Assembly: GCF_003429085.1 (NCBI RefSeq)
Contig: NZ_QVTC01000007.1
Span: 1 to 64,000, forward strand
From: Bacillus sp. V59.32b
GTDB lineage: Bacteria; Bacillota; Bacilli; Bacillales; DSM-1321
Direction of reading: 5' to 3'
Length of the DNA stretch: 64,000 nt
Shown here piece by piece: positions 7,653-16,089 of this stretch. How positions within the stretch are numbered: the first letter of the stretch is position 1; the number at the start of each line of letters is the position of its first letter. The notes under the pieces were generated by a model. It saw nothing but the letters and a program-made list of their open reading frames with translations. It was not told the DNA's origin and searched no databases. The translations under genes and the position numbers were made by a program.

Positions 7653-8906
7653 ATGATCAAAACAACTTCGATTGATCCAAAAAGATTACAGGAACGCATT
7701 CATCAATTAGCTTTAATCGGCAAAATCGGTGATACAGGGGTATGCCGTTTGGCTTTATCGAAGGAAGATCGCGAAGCGGTTGAAGTGGTAAAGGGATGGA
7801 TGGAGGAAGCGGGAATGGCAACCCGCATTGATAATTTTGGGAACTTAATCGGAAGATTGGAAGGACAAAATCCGGAAAAGCCAATTTTAATGCTTGGTTC
7901 TCATATTGATTCACAGCCATACGGAGGACGCTTTGACGGAGCAATAGGGGTTTTAGGAGCCATTGAAGTCGTTCAGTCACTTACTGAAAAAATGATCATT
8001 CCCGATAGCCCGATTGAGGTGGTAGCCTTTTGTGATGAGGAAGGCTGCCGGTTCAATAAAGGAATCTTCGGCGTGCGCGGAATTTGGGGAGACCTTGAAC
8101 CCGGTGAATTGGATAGAGCGGATAAAGACGGGATGACGAGGAAACAAGCGCTGGTTGACTTTGGCTGCGATATTACGAAATTTGAAGAATCACAATATAA
8201 GAGAGAAAGCATAGCCGCATTTTTGGAAATGCATATTGAACAAGGTCCGGTGCTGGATACATTAAACGAACCAATCGGGATTGTAACAGGCATTTCAGGC
8301 CCTCTCTGGCTTACCGTTGAACTGATCGGTTTTGCCGGACATGCGGGAAGCGTTCCGATGGCGATGCGCCAGGATGCCTTATTGGGTTCGGCAAAAATTA
8401 TTGTTGCCTTAAATGAAATTGCCACGCAAGATCCGGGCAGCCCCACGGTAGCAACGGTAGGAAATATAGAAGTATTTCCAAACTCGCGCAACATCATTCC
8501 GGAGAAGGTTACATTTACAGTTGATTTAAGGGATATCGAACTGGAACGGCGAAATCAGTATGAAAGGGAAGTGCGAACAGCGATCGATACGATAGCAAAA
8601 GCACATGGTCTTACGTATACGATTTCAGAGGACACCAATACAGAGCCCCGGTATTGTGCCGACTGGATAAAAAATATTATTCGGGAAGCCAGCGAAAAAA
8701 TGGGCTACAAACCGACTGAATTAATGAGCGGACCGTTTCATGATTCATTGGTGATGTCGAATTACTGTGATTATGGAATGATTTTTGTCCGCTGTAAAGA
8801 CGGCATTAGCCATAACCCGCTTGAATATTCCAAGGACGAGGACATCGCAATAGGCACGGAGCTGTTATATCAAACAGCACTAGGCATCCTAACTCGGAAA
8901 AATTAA
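7653..8906 (+). CDS. Zn-dependent N-carbamoyl-L-amino acid hydrolase / allantoate amidohydrolase-type (M20)
   Basis: A 417-residue amidase of the M20 metallopeptidase family (HyuC/AllC group). Metal ligands are visible: His84 (GSHIDSQP), Asp95 (GGRFDGAIG), Glu129/130 (FCDEEGCRF), His194 (MHIEQGP) and a C-terminal His in GISHNPLEYS. Family members split N-carbamoyl amino acids, N-carbamoyl-beta-alanine or allantoate to release ammonia and CO2. With a dihydropyrimidinase and a second, nitrilase-type carbamoyl hydrolase nearby, this enzyme probably takes the L-N-carbamoyl or ureidopropionate products. A terminator follows, so it may form a unit with the permease. Confidence 0.87.
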   Translation: MIKTTSIDPKRLQERIHQLALIGKIGDTGVCRLALSKEDREAVEVVKGWMEEAGMATRIDNFGNLIGRLEGQNPEKPILMLGSHIDSQPYGGRFDGAIGVLGAIEVVQSLTEKMIIPDSPIEVVAFCDEEGCRFNKGIFGVRGIWGDLEPGELDRADKDGMTRKQALVDFGCDITKFEESQYKRESIAAFLEMHIEQGPVLDTLNEPIGIVTGISGPLWLTVELIGFAGHAGSVPMAMRQDALLGSAKIIVALNEIATQDPGSPTVATVGNIEVFPNSRNIIPEKVTFTVDLRDIELERRNQYEREVRTAIDTIAKAHGLTYTISEDTNTEPRYCADWIKNIIREASEKMGYKPTELMSGPFHDSLVMSNYCDYGMIFVRCKDGISHNPLEYSKDEDIAIGTELLYQTALGILTRKN

Positions 8907-8922
8907 ATGGATATGACAGCAA

Positions 8923-8957
8923 GAAAGTGAGCTCTGTTCCTGCATGAACTCACTTTT
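8923..8957 (+). terminator. Terminator after the carbamoylase gene
   Basis: AAAGTGAG (8923-8930) pairs with CTCACTTTTT (8948-8957), which includes the U tract. It separates permease-hydrolase from the next five-gene unit. Confidence 0.7.
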
Positions 8958-9138
8958 TGTGCATAGAAATATTGGACGGGCTTTTCATTAAAAAACTTTT
9001 TACACAATGTATGATACAGGCCAGTCAATACTTACAGTTTGTGTAATGCTTCTGTAAGGCAAGTCATAATAAAATAAATCAAACAACGTAAATTCCTGTA
9101 TTTTATATAGGCCACATGGTTTAGGGAGGGGTTATGTA

Positions 9139-10029
9139 ATGTCAGACAAAGTAAAGATTGGCCTTATTCAAGCGGCAAATGATGTGCATGGTGATGAACC
9201 GGTAGAAGTACACAAGCAGAAAGCGATTGAAAAGCACATAAAGCTAGTCAGGGAAGCCAAAGAAAAATCAGCGCAAATTATTTGTCTGCAGGAAATTTTC
9301 TATGGCCCTTATTTCTGTGCCGAACAAACTCCAAAATGGTATGACGCTGCCGAAGAAATACCGAATGGCCCAACTGTAAAACTATTTCAGGAGTTAGCAA
9401 AAGAATTACAAGTCGTTATTATTCTGCCAATCTACGAACGGGAAGGAATCGCGACTTATTACAATACGGCCGCCGTCATTGACGCGGATGGGTCTTATCT
9501 AGGGAAGTACCGAAAAAATCATATACCCCATGTGCAAGCCGGTGACCAGGGCTATGGTTTTTGGGAAAAGTATTACTTTAAACCCGGTAATCTTGGGTAT
9601 CAAGTTTTTGAAACGGCTTATGCGAATGTTGGAGTCTATATTTGCTATGATCGCCATTTTCCAGAAGGAGCACGATTGCTCGGGTTAAAGGGTGCTGAAA
9701 TCGTGTTTAATCCATCCGCAACAGTGGCAGGCACCTCCGAGTATTTGTGGAAGCTGGAGCAGCCGGCCCACGCTGTAGCCAATGGCTATTATATCGCTGC
9801 GATTAATCGGGTTGGTGTCGAAGCGCCGTGGAATATGGGTGAATTTTACGGGCAATCTTATCTCGCTGATCCGCGGGGCAACTTTGTCGCAATGGCCAGC
9901 CGTGATAAGGACGAGGTGATTGTCGGGGAAATGGATAAGAAACTGATTCGCGAAGTAAGGGATGTCTGGCAGTTTTACCGTGACCGCAGACCTGAAACCT
10001 ATCAAGAAATGACCTCTCTACTTCCTTAA
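9139..10029 (+). CDS. Beta-ureidopropionase / N-carbamoyl amino acid amidase (nitrilase superfamily)
   Basis: A 296-residue protein with the nitrilase triad in place: Glu52 (CLQEIFYGPYF), Lys126 (KYRKNHIP) and Cys169 (YICYDRHFPE). The surrounding sequence is that of beta-ureidopropionase, the third enzyme of reductive pyrimidine breakdown, which converts N-carbamoyl-beta-alanine (or the thymine-derived isobutyrate) to beta-alanine, CO2 and NH3. It is the first gene of a tightly packed unit with preT, preA and the dihydropyrimidinase, which supports the assignment. GGGAGGGG precedes ATG 9139. Confidence 0.92.
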   Translation: MSDKVKIGLIQAANDVHGDEPVEVHKQKAIEKHIKLVREAKEKSAQIICLQEIFYGPYFCAEQTPKWYDAAEEIPNGPTVKLFQELAKELQVVIILPIYEREGIATYYNTAAVIDADGSYLGKYRKNHIPHVQAGDQGYGFWEKYYFKPGNLGYQVFETAYANVGVYICYDRHFPEGARLLGLKGAEIVFNPSATVAGTSEYLWKLEQPAHAVANGYYIAAINRVGVEAPWNMGEFYGQSYLADPRGNFVAMASRDKDEVIVGEMDKKLIREVRDVWQFYRDRRPETYQEMTSLLP

Positions 10030-10071
10030 GGTTTAGAATGAACAATTTGAACTGGAAAGGAGAAATGTTGA

Positions 10072-11439
10072 TTGAGTAAAATAGAAAGAATTTCGCTGCA
10101 AAACCTGGAAGGGAATTTTGAAGAAATCGAGCCAGGCTTATCGAATCGCCAGGCAATCGAAGAAGCAAACCGCTGTCTATACTGCTACGATGCTCCCTGC
10201 ATTAAGGCCTGTCCTACTGATATCGATATCCCCACTTTTATAAAAAAAATTGCCTCAGGTAATTTAAAAGGTTCCGCGAAAACGATTATGACAGCCAATC
10301 CAATTGGAGCAAGCTGTGCAAGAGTTTGTCCGACAGAGGAATTATGTGAAGGAGCTTGTGTGTTAAATCATTCTACAACACCAATTATGATTGGTAATCT
10401 TCAGCGTTACGCTACTGACTGGGCGATTCAAAACCAGCAAGTTTTGTTCAAGGCAGGAAGTAAGAACGGCAAATCAGTCGCGGTTGTTGGAGGCGGACCT
10501 GCTGGCTTGTCCGCGGCCCGGGAACTGGCTCTGATCGGCTATACGGTCACCGTCTTTGAAGCGGAAGAGAAGGCGGGCGGGTTAAATACGTACGGAATTG
10601 TTTCTTTCCGCCTGCCGCAAGCGATTTCCTTTTGGGAAGTGGAACAGGTGAAAAGCCTTGACGTAGAAATACGGACGAACACAAGAATCGGCCAAGATAT
10701 TCAGGCTCAGGAACTACTTGAAACGTATGACGCAGTAGTATTGGCGATCGGGATGTCAGATGTCCCGCAGCTTGGCATCGAAGGCGAAGATCTGCCAAGT
10801 GTTTTTGACGCGATTCAGTTTGTTAAAGCAACCAAAACAGGTGAACTTTCAAAGGAAATCATCGGAAAGCGAGTCGCTGTCATCGGGGCCGGCAATACAG
10901 CGATCGATGCCGCGACCTGTTCGGTTCGTCTCGGAGCGGAGAATGTGAAAATCCTATACCGGAGAACAATTGAGGAAATGACAGCCTATGAATTTGAATA
11001 TGAATTTGCCAAACAAGACAATGTCGAGTTTCATTGGTTAACTGCGCCGAACCGGATCATCGCTGATGAAGGGGGAAAGGTTACGGGAATCGAGTGCAAG
11101 CGAATGGTATTAAGCGAGCCTGGTGAAGATGGTCGCCGCAGGCCTCTGCCAGTCGAAGGTTCAGAATTCATTATTGCTGTGGATGCGGTTATTCGGGCAA
11201 TTGGACAATCGAGATATGTCCAGTTAATCGAAGAGTTCGGCATCGAGCATGCTGATGGGGTCGTTAAAATTGCATCGAAATCATTCCAAACATCGAAAGA
11301 ACAAGTTTATGCCTGCGGAGATGTTATTTTCGGCAAGGGCCAGGGAGAAGCGATGGTCGTTTCTGCTGCCCAGCAGGGGAAGATGGTAGCGCTTGAGGTT
11401 CATAGAAAGCTAGGCAGTGAGATTAGTGCAACCGCATAA
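10072..11439 (+). CDS. preT: NAD(P)-dependent dihydropyrimidine dehydrogenase, FAD/Fe-S subunit PreT
   Basis: A 455-residue GltD-like subunit. Residues 30-100 carry the cysteine-rich Fe-S region (CLYCYDAPCIKACPTDIDIP, later CARVCPTEELCEGAC). A dinucleotide-binding motif follows near 140 (VAVVGGGPAGLSAA) and a second near 270 (VAVIGAGNTAID), for FAD and NAD(P)H. It passes electrons to PreA to reduce uracil or thymine to the 5,6-dihydro form. The start is TTG 10072: the codon before is TGA in frame, and GGAAAGGAG lies at the right distance. Confidence 0.94.
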   Translation: MSKIERISLQNLEGNFEEIEPGLSNRQAIEEANRCLYCYDAPCIKACPTDIDIPTFIKKIASGNLKGSAKTIMTANPIGASCARVCPTEELCEGACVLNHSTTPIMIGNLQRYATDWAIQNQQVLFKAGSKNGKSVAVVGGGPAGLSAARELALIGYTVTVFEAEEKAGGLNTYGIVSFRLPQAISFWEVEQVKSLDVEIRTNTRIGQDIQAQELLETYDAVVLAIGMSDVPQLGIEGEDLPSVFDAIQFVKATKTGELSKEIIGKRVAVIGAGNTAIDAATCSVRLGAENVKILYRRTIEEMTAYEFEYEFAKQDNVEFHWLTAPNRIIADEGGKVTGIECKRMVLSEPGEDGRRRPLPVEGSEFIIAVDAVIRAIGQSRYVQLIEEFGIEHADGVVKIASKSFQTSKEQVYACGDVIFGKGQGEAMVVSAAQQGKMVALEVHRKLGSEISATA

Positions 11440-11464
11440 TAAATAGATATTGGGAGGTAGGACG

Positions 11465-12742
11465 ATGGCTGATTTGCATATTAATCTTGCGGGAATTAAG
11501 TCTCCAAACCCTTTCTGGCTTGCCTCTGCCCCACCGACGAATTCCGGCTATCAAGTGCAAAGGGCATTTGAAGCAGGTTGGGGAGGAGCCGTCTGGAAGA
11601 CATTGGGCGACCCCATATTAAATGTCTCTTCCCGGTTTGGGGCTATCCATTTTAATGGCCAGAGAGTAGCTGGCTTCAACAATATTGAATTGATTACCGA
11701 CCGGCCGCTTGAGGTGAATTTGAAAGAAATTTATGAAACGAAAAAGAGATTTCCGGACCGCGCGATCATTGCATCGTTAATGGTCGAGCCGAAGCAGGAA
11801 AAGTGGCATGAAATTGTAAAGCGTGTGGAGGATGTCGGAGTAGACGGCCTTGAGCTCAATTTCGGATGTCCGCACGGAATGGCGGAAAGGGGAATGGGGT
11901 CTGCTTCCGGACAGGTGCCGGAATTGGTGGAGAAACAAACATCTTGGACGAAGGAAGCAGCGACCACGCCGGTAATCGTGAAATTAACGCCAAATATAAC
12001 AGACATCACCGTTACAGCAGAAGCTGCGGTCCAGGGCGGTGCGGATGCGGTAAGCATGATCAACACGATCAACAGCCTGGCGGGCGTCGATATCCATACA
12101 TGGAATACGATTCCGCATGTTGCCGGGAAAGGAGCACATGGTGGCTATTGCGGGCCGGCCGTGAAGCCGATTGCTTTAAATATGGTCGCTGAGTGTGCGA
12201 GAAATCCGTTAGTGAATGTGCCGATTTCAGGCATAGGCGGCATCTCGAACTGGCAGGATGCCGTTGAATATTTACTGATGGGCGCAACAGGTGTCCAGAT
12301 TTGCACGGCCGCTATGCACCATGGCTTTCGCATCGTAGAAGATATGATCGAAGGCTTATCTAACTATTTAGACGAAAAAGGCCTCTCTTCTGTCATGGAT
12401 CTCGTTGGGAAGTCCGTTGCGAGATACTCCGACTGGGGTGAACTTGATTTAAACTATAAATCCGTTGCCAGGATCAACAATGATGTCTGCATTAACTGTA
12501 ACAAATGCCATATCGCCTGTGAGGATACGTCGCATCAATGCATCGATATGCTCCAGGATACTAACGGACCTTTTTTACGAGTTCGTGAAGAGGACTGTGT
12601 TGGCTGCAATTTATGTTCCATTGTCTGTCCTGTCGAAGGTGCTATTGATATGGTCGAATTGAAAAATGAACTGCCGCCGATGACCTGGAACGAGCGTCAG
12701 TCAGTCCTTGGGTCACTTGGTGAAAGGGATCTGGTCAAATAG
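11465..12742 (+). CDS. preA: Dihydropyrimidine dehydrogenase catalytic subunit PreA
   Basis: A 425-residue protein of the dihydroorotate dehydrogenase fold. Catalytic-barrel motifs NPFWLASAPPTNS (FMN region), ELNFGCPHGM (with the catalytic-region Cys) and GIGGISNWQDAVEYLLMGA are present. The C-terminal ~80 residues add two 4Fe-4S motifs (CINCNKCHIAC and CVGCNLCSIVCP). With PreT it forms the first enzyme of reductive uracil/thymine degradation. ATG 11465 is preferred to an in-frame TTG at 11450 because GGGAGG lies between them. The gene begins 25 bases after preT. Confidence 0.95.
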   Translation: MADLHINLAGIKSPNPFWLASAPPTNSGYQVQRAFEAGWGGAVWKTLGDPILNVSSRFGAIHFNGQRVAGFNNIELITDRPLEVNLKEIYETKKRFPDRAIIASLMVEPKQEKWHEIVKRVEDVGVDGLELNFGCPHGMAERGMGSASGQVPELVEKQTSWTKEAATTPVIVKLTPNITDITVTAEAAVQGGADAVSMINTINSLAGVDIHTWNTIPHVAGKGAHGGYCGPAVKPIALNMVAECARNPLVNVPISGIGGISNWQDAVEYLLMGATGVQICTAAMHHGFRIVEDMIEGLSNYLDEKGLSSVMDLVGKSVARYSDWGELDLNYKSVARINNDVCINCNKCHIACEDTSHQCIDMLQDTNGPFLRVREEDCVGCNLCSIVCPVEGAIDMVELKNELPPMTWNERQSVLGSLGERDLVK

Positions 12743-12753
12743 GGAGGAATTTG

Positions 12754-14172
12754 ATGAAGAAACTAATCAAAAACGGTACAATTGTGACCGCTGCTGATAC
12801 ATATGCAGCAGACATATTAATAGAAAATGAGAAAATTACTGCGATTGGAAAAAACCTGAACGCGGACGGTGCTGAAATGATTGATGCAGCCGGTGCCTAC
12901 GTATTTCCGGGCGGAATTGACCCGCATACCCATCTTGAAATGCCATTCGGCGGAACTGTGACGAAGGATGACTTTGAAACCGGTACAATAGCAGCCGCTT
13001 TTGGCGGAACTACGACAGTGATTGATTTCTGCTTAACCGATAAAGGTAAGCCATTAAAGAATGCGATTCAAACCTGGCATAATAAATCAAAGGATAAGGC
13101 AGTAATCGACTACGGCTTCCATCTGATGATTTCCGAAATGAACGAGCAGGTTTTACAAGAGATTCCTAGTGTGATAGAAGAGGAAGGCATTTCATCTTTT
13201 AAAGTATTCATGGCCTATAAACATGTATTTCAGGCAGATGATGAAACCCTATTCCGGACGTTGATTACCTCCAAAGAACATGGCGCCCTCGTCATGGTCC
13301 ATGCCGAAAACGGGGATGTCATTGATTATTTAACGAAAAAAGCATTGGAAGAAGGAAACACAGAACCGATCTATCATGCATTAACACGGCCTCCTGAAAT
13401 TGAAGGAGAAGCGACGGGGAGAGCGGCACAACTGGCTGGTCTCGCTAATTCTCAACTCTATGTCGTCCATGTATCCTGCCAGGACGCGGTTGAAAGAATC
13501 ATAGAAGCGAGAAATAAAGGGTTTGATATTTGGGGTGAAACCTGTCCGCAATATCTGGTGCTTGACCAATCCTATTTAGAAAAGCCGAACTTCGAAGGTG
13601 CGAAATACGTCTGGTCGCCTCCGCTCCGAGAAAAACGGCATCAGGAAGTACTTTGGAATGCGTTGAAAAACGGCCAGCTGCAAACAATCGGCTCGGACCA
13701 ATGTTCTTTTGACTTTAAAGGACAAAAGGATCTTGGAAAGGATGACTTCACCAAAATTCCAAACGGCGGACCTATTATCGAAGACCGCATGAGTATTTTA
13801 TTTTCGGAAGGCGTCAAAAAGGGCCGCATTTCGCTAAATCAATTCGTCGACATCACCTCAACCAGATCGGCGAAGTTGTTCGGTTTATTCCCGCAAAAAG
13901 GGACAATAGCGATAGGCTCGGATGCGGACATTGTCATCTTCGATCCAGCAATAGAAAGAACGATTTCGGCAGAGACGCACCATATGGCCGTCGATTACAA
14001 TGCCTTTGAAGGAATGAAGGTCACCGGTGAGCCTGTTTCCGTTTTATCGAAAGGTAAATTTGTTATCCGTGAAAAGCAGTTTGTCGGTGAACCAGGCAGC
14101 GGACAATTCCTGAAGCGCGCTAAATATGGCAGTGCAGAAACGCTTGGAAAAAAAGAAGAATTGTCCGTATAA
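12754..14172 (+). CDS. hydA: Dihydropyrimidinase / D-hydantoinase
   Basis: A 472-residue amidohydrolase. Metal-binding motif DPHTHLEMPFGG (about 58-69), the carbamylated Lys in SFKVFMAYK near 150, His ligands in VMVHAENGD and VHVSC, and Asp in GSDQCSFD are all seen. It opens dihydrouracil or dihydrothymine to the N-carbamoyl amino acid and typically also acts on 5-substituted hydantoins. The ATG at 12754 has AGGGAGGAA in front, overlapping the end of preA, so it is the next cistron of the same transcript. Confidence 0.94.
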   Translation: MKKLIKNGTIVTAADTYAADILIENEKITAIGKNLNADGAEMIDAAGAYVFPGGIDPHTHLEMPFGGTVTKDDFETGTIAAAFGGTTTVIDFCLTDKGKPLKNAIQTWHNKSKDKAVIDYGFHLMISEMNEQVLQEIPSVIEEEGISSFKVFMAYKHVFQADDETLFRTLITSKEHGALVMVHAENGDVIDYLTKKALEEGNTEPIYHALTRPPEIEGEATGRAAQLAGLANSQLYVVHVSCQDAVERIIEARNKGFDIWGETCPQYLVLDQSYLEKPNFEGAKYVWSPPLREKRHQEVLWNALKNGQLQTIGSDQCSFDFKGQKDLGKDDFTKIPNGGPIIEDRMSILFSEGVKKGRISLNQFVDITSTRSAKLFGLFPQKGTIAIGSDADIVIFDPAIERTISAETHHMAVDYNAFEGMKVTGEPVSVLSKGKFVIREKQFVGEPGSGQFLKRAKYGSAETLGKKEELSV

Positions 14173-14208
14173 ATGCATTATTAGAGAATATTCGGATGGG
14201 GGATGTCC

Positions 14209-14424
14209 ATGTCAGAGTATCAGGAGTACCGGGCGGAAAGGGAAAAAATCGACTTTTTGATCAATCAAGGCTATCAAATCGAGCATGTCACCGAAAACCT
14301 TAGCGGCGCCTTTGTTGATTTCAGATCAGTAAAGGCAAATGATTTCAAGCAGCTTCATATCAAAACAGCGGATGCGCGAAAATACTTTTCTGTTATGCTC
14401 TTAAAATCAAAGACGGGCAGTTAG
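14209..14424 (+). CDS. Small hypothetical protein closing the pyrimidine operon
   Basis: A 71-residue soluble protein (MSEYQEYRAEREKIDFLIN...). It has an N-terminal charged helix, then alternating strand-like segments (GAFVDFRSV, QLHIKTADARKYFSVMLL). No family is recognised. It follows the dihydropyrimidinase by 36 bases with a GGGGG RBS; ATG 14209 suits that spacing better than ATG 14203. Position suggests an accessory role in the same pathway, but nothing in the sequence proves it. Confidence 0.6.
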   Translation: MSEYQEYRAEREKIDFLINQGYQIEHVTENLSGAFVDFRSVKANDFKQLHIKTADARKYFSVMLLKSKTGS

Positions 14425-14915
14425 ATAGGTGTTTCCGGTCAACTTAGTCGTGAATTAACTTTTTCTTAAATGAAAAGTCTCACGTTGGAAAATTGTTACA
14501 TAACACATTTTAAGCGTGGCCTGTTTTTTGAGGAAAAGATTTTTAGAACAACTCAATGTGACTAAATTTTATTAGTGAAGATTGTAAACCTTTTTTTATA
14601 TATCCAAATCAATATGTTATAAATTCCAAAGAGAAAGGCCAACTGAGGGCCTTTCGATGCTCAGAAGTGAAAGAAAAGACTCAACTTGCGATCATGAAAA
14701 ATGGAACCAATCAATCGAATTCTGGTACTATCAAAATAAAGTTCTTTTATAGGTTTGATGACAATTCCATAGAGTCTGTATGAGGAGCGATGCTAATCGG
14801 GCAATGCTCTTTTTTTTACATAAATGTGCAGATTCTTAGGAGTTTTAAATATCCTGTTATTTTAAATTTTGAGTGGGTAGAATGAAATTGAACCTAATTT
14901 CAGAGGAGGATGTAT
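14425..14915. other. AT-rich intergenic block with two hairpins
   Basis: This region of 491 bases has no convincing gene. AAAGGCC/GGGCCTTT (14634-14654) forms a hairpin without a T run. At 14785-14817, GAGCGATGC/GCAATGCTC is followed by eight T, a good terminator with no intact gene immediately before it. It may end the long 3' tail of the operon, an unrecognised small RNA, or mark a decayed gene. Confidence 0.5.
14785..14817 (+). terminator. Orphan rho-independent terminator
   Basis: GAGCGATGC (14785-14793) pairs, with one mismatch, with GCAATGCTC (14801-14809), followed by eight T. The nearest upstream stop codon is 360 bases away. Confidence 0.6.
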
Positions 14916-15245
14916 ATGACCCAGCAACAATATGAGGAATGTATTAAAGCATGCTTAGAATGTATGGATGCTTGTAACACCTGTTTTGAAGCTTGCTTGG
15001 GAGAAGCTCATGTACAAGCGATGGTGGAGTGCATTCGGTTGGATCGAGAATGCGCGGATATGTGTAGCTTTGCAGCTAAAGCTATGCAAACGAATAGTCC
15101 ATTTGCCAAACAAATCTGTGCTCTATGTGCAGACATCTGTGAAGCATGCGGGAACGAATGCAAGAAGCACGACCACGATCACTGCCAAAAATGTGCAGAG
15201 TCATGCTTTAGATGTGCGGAAATGTGCCGCAAAATGGTAGCCTAA
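14916..15245 (+). CDS. yhjQ: Four-helix bundle copper-storage protein (Csp/YhjQ-like, DUF326)
   Basis: A 109-residue protein with about 18 cysteines in CxxxC-type pairs along predicted helices (CIKACLECMDACNTCFEAC, CADMC, CALCADICEACGNEC, CQKCAESCFRCAEMC). This matches the cytosolic copper-storage family that fills a four-helix bundle with Cu(I); it is very close to B. subtilis YhjQ. There is no signal peptide, so it acts in the cytoplasm. ATG 14916 has AGAGGAGG at suitable distance; ATG 14910 would be too close. It stands alone, with a terminator behind it. Confidence 0.9.
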   Translation: MTQQQYEECIKACLECMDACNTCFEACLGEAHVQAMVECIRLDRECADMCSFAAKAMQTNSPFAKQICALCADICEACGNECKKHDHDHCQKCAESCFRCAEMCRKMVA

Positions 15246-15254
15246 TTTCATGAG

Positions 15255-15294
15255 AAAACACGCTGAAAATTAACAACAGCGTGTTTTCTTTTTG
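15255..15294. terminator. Terminator between convergent genes
   Basis: AAAACACGCTG (15255-15265) pairs with CAGCGTGTTTT (15277-15287), followed by CTTTTT; the A run on the left also serves the minus strand. Confidence 0.8.
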
Positions 15295-15297
15295 CTG

Positions 15298-15918
15298 TTA
15301 TGCAAATAAGATTTCTTTATCGACCCTCTTTAAAAACTTAAAAAATGGTTCCCGCTTTTTGCCTATTTGGGAATATACGTCGATCATATTTTCAACTGCT
15401 GCATATAATTCTTCAGGAGTCAGGTTTTCCAATAATAACGTTCCTACTTCTGCATCTTTTCCTTTCGCTTTCCCGCCTGCATATAAGTTATAATGCTCCC
15501 TTATTTTCATTACCCCGATATCACTTAACATCGGCTCACCGCAGCCAACGGGACATCCCGTATATGCAACCTTGAGAGTGAATGGAACAGGTATGCCCGC
15601 AATTCTGCGATTTAACTCTTTAGCAACTGGCATCCCTTCCTCTTCTTCCCCTTTACAAAAATTACAGGTCCTCAGGCTTTTTACGTAGTTTCCAACAGGA
15701 TAACACTGAAGCCCTACCCGGGTGAATTCATCGATGATTTCGAATTGTTGTGCTTCAGGGATTTCAATATATATTTGCTGAAAAGTAGTTAATTCCAGTT
15801 CCTCATCTTCGTTCATATATTTAGCGATTGTCAGTAATTGTTTCGAGTTTAGCCTTGAGCCGAAACCTATCCCACCATTGATTGCTATCTTCATTTTTTT
15901 TATATCTTCGTTCGTCAT
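15298..15918 (-). CDS. Nitrite/sulfite reductase half-domain protein
   Basis: A 206-residue protein. Residues 1-75 resemble the ferredoxin-like half domain of nitrite/sulfite reductases (GGIGFGSRLNSKQLLTIAKYM), and residues 80-190 resemble the siroheme/4Fe-4S domain. The second cysteine pair is normal (GCPVGC), but the first reads TCNFC rather than the usual C-x5-C, so cluster binding may differ. It is far shorter than CysI or NirB and has no flavin partner nearby; the true reaction is unknown. AGGGAGAG precedes the ATG. Confidence 0.7.
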   Translation of the reverse strand: MTNEDIKKMKIAINGGIGFGSRLNSKQLLTIAKYMNEDEELELTTFQQIYIEIPEAQQFEIIDEFTRVGLQCYPVGNYVKSLRTCNFCKGEEEEGMPVAKELNRRIAGIPVPFTLKVAYTGCPVGCGEPMLSDIGVMKIREHYNLYAGGKAKGKDAEVGTLLLENLTPEELYAAVENMIDVYSQIGKKREPFFKFLKRVDKEILFA

Positions 15919-16089
15919 TCAATTTCTCTCCCTTGCATCCATATGTGACTTCAGATTATGGTTATCTAAGATAAAATATATCTTAAAAATATAATAATTT
16001 ACTAGTAATCTGCTGTTTTAAGAGAAACTGCATACTTTCTCCACAAATATTCGTTACACTTATATCGTTAAACAAGAAGGTGACTCATT

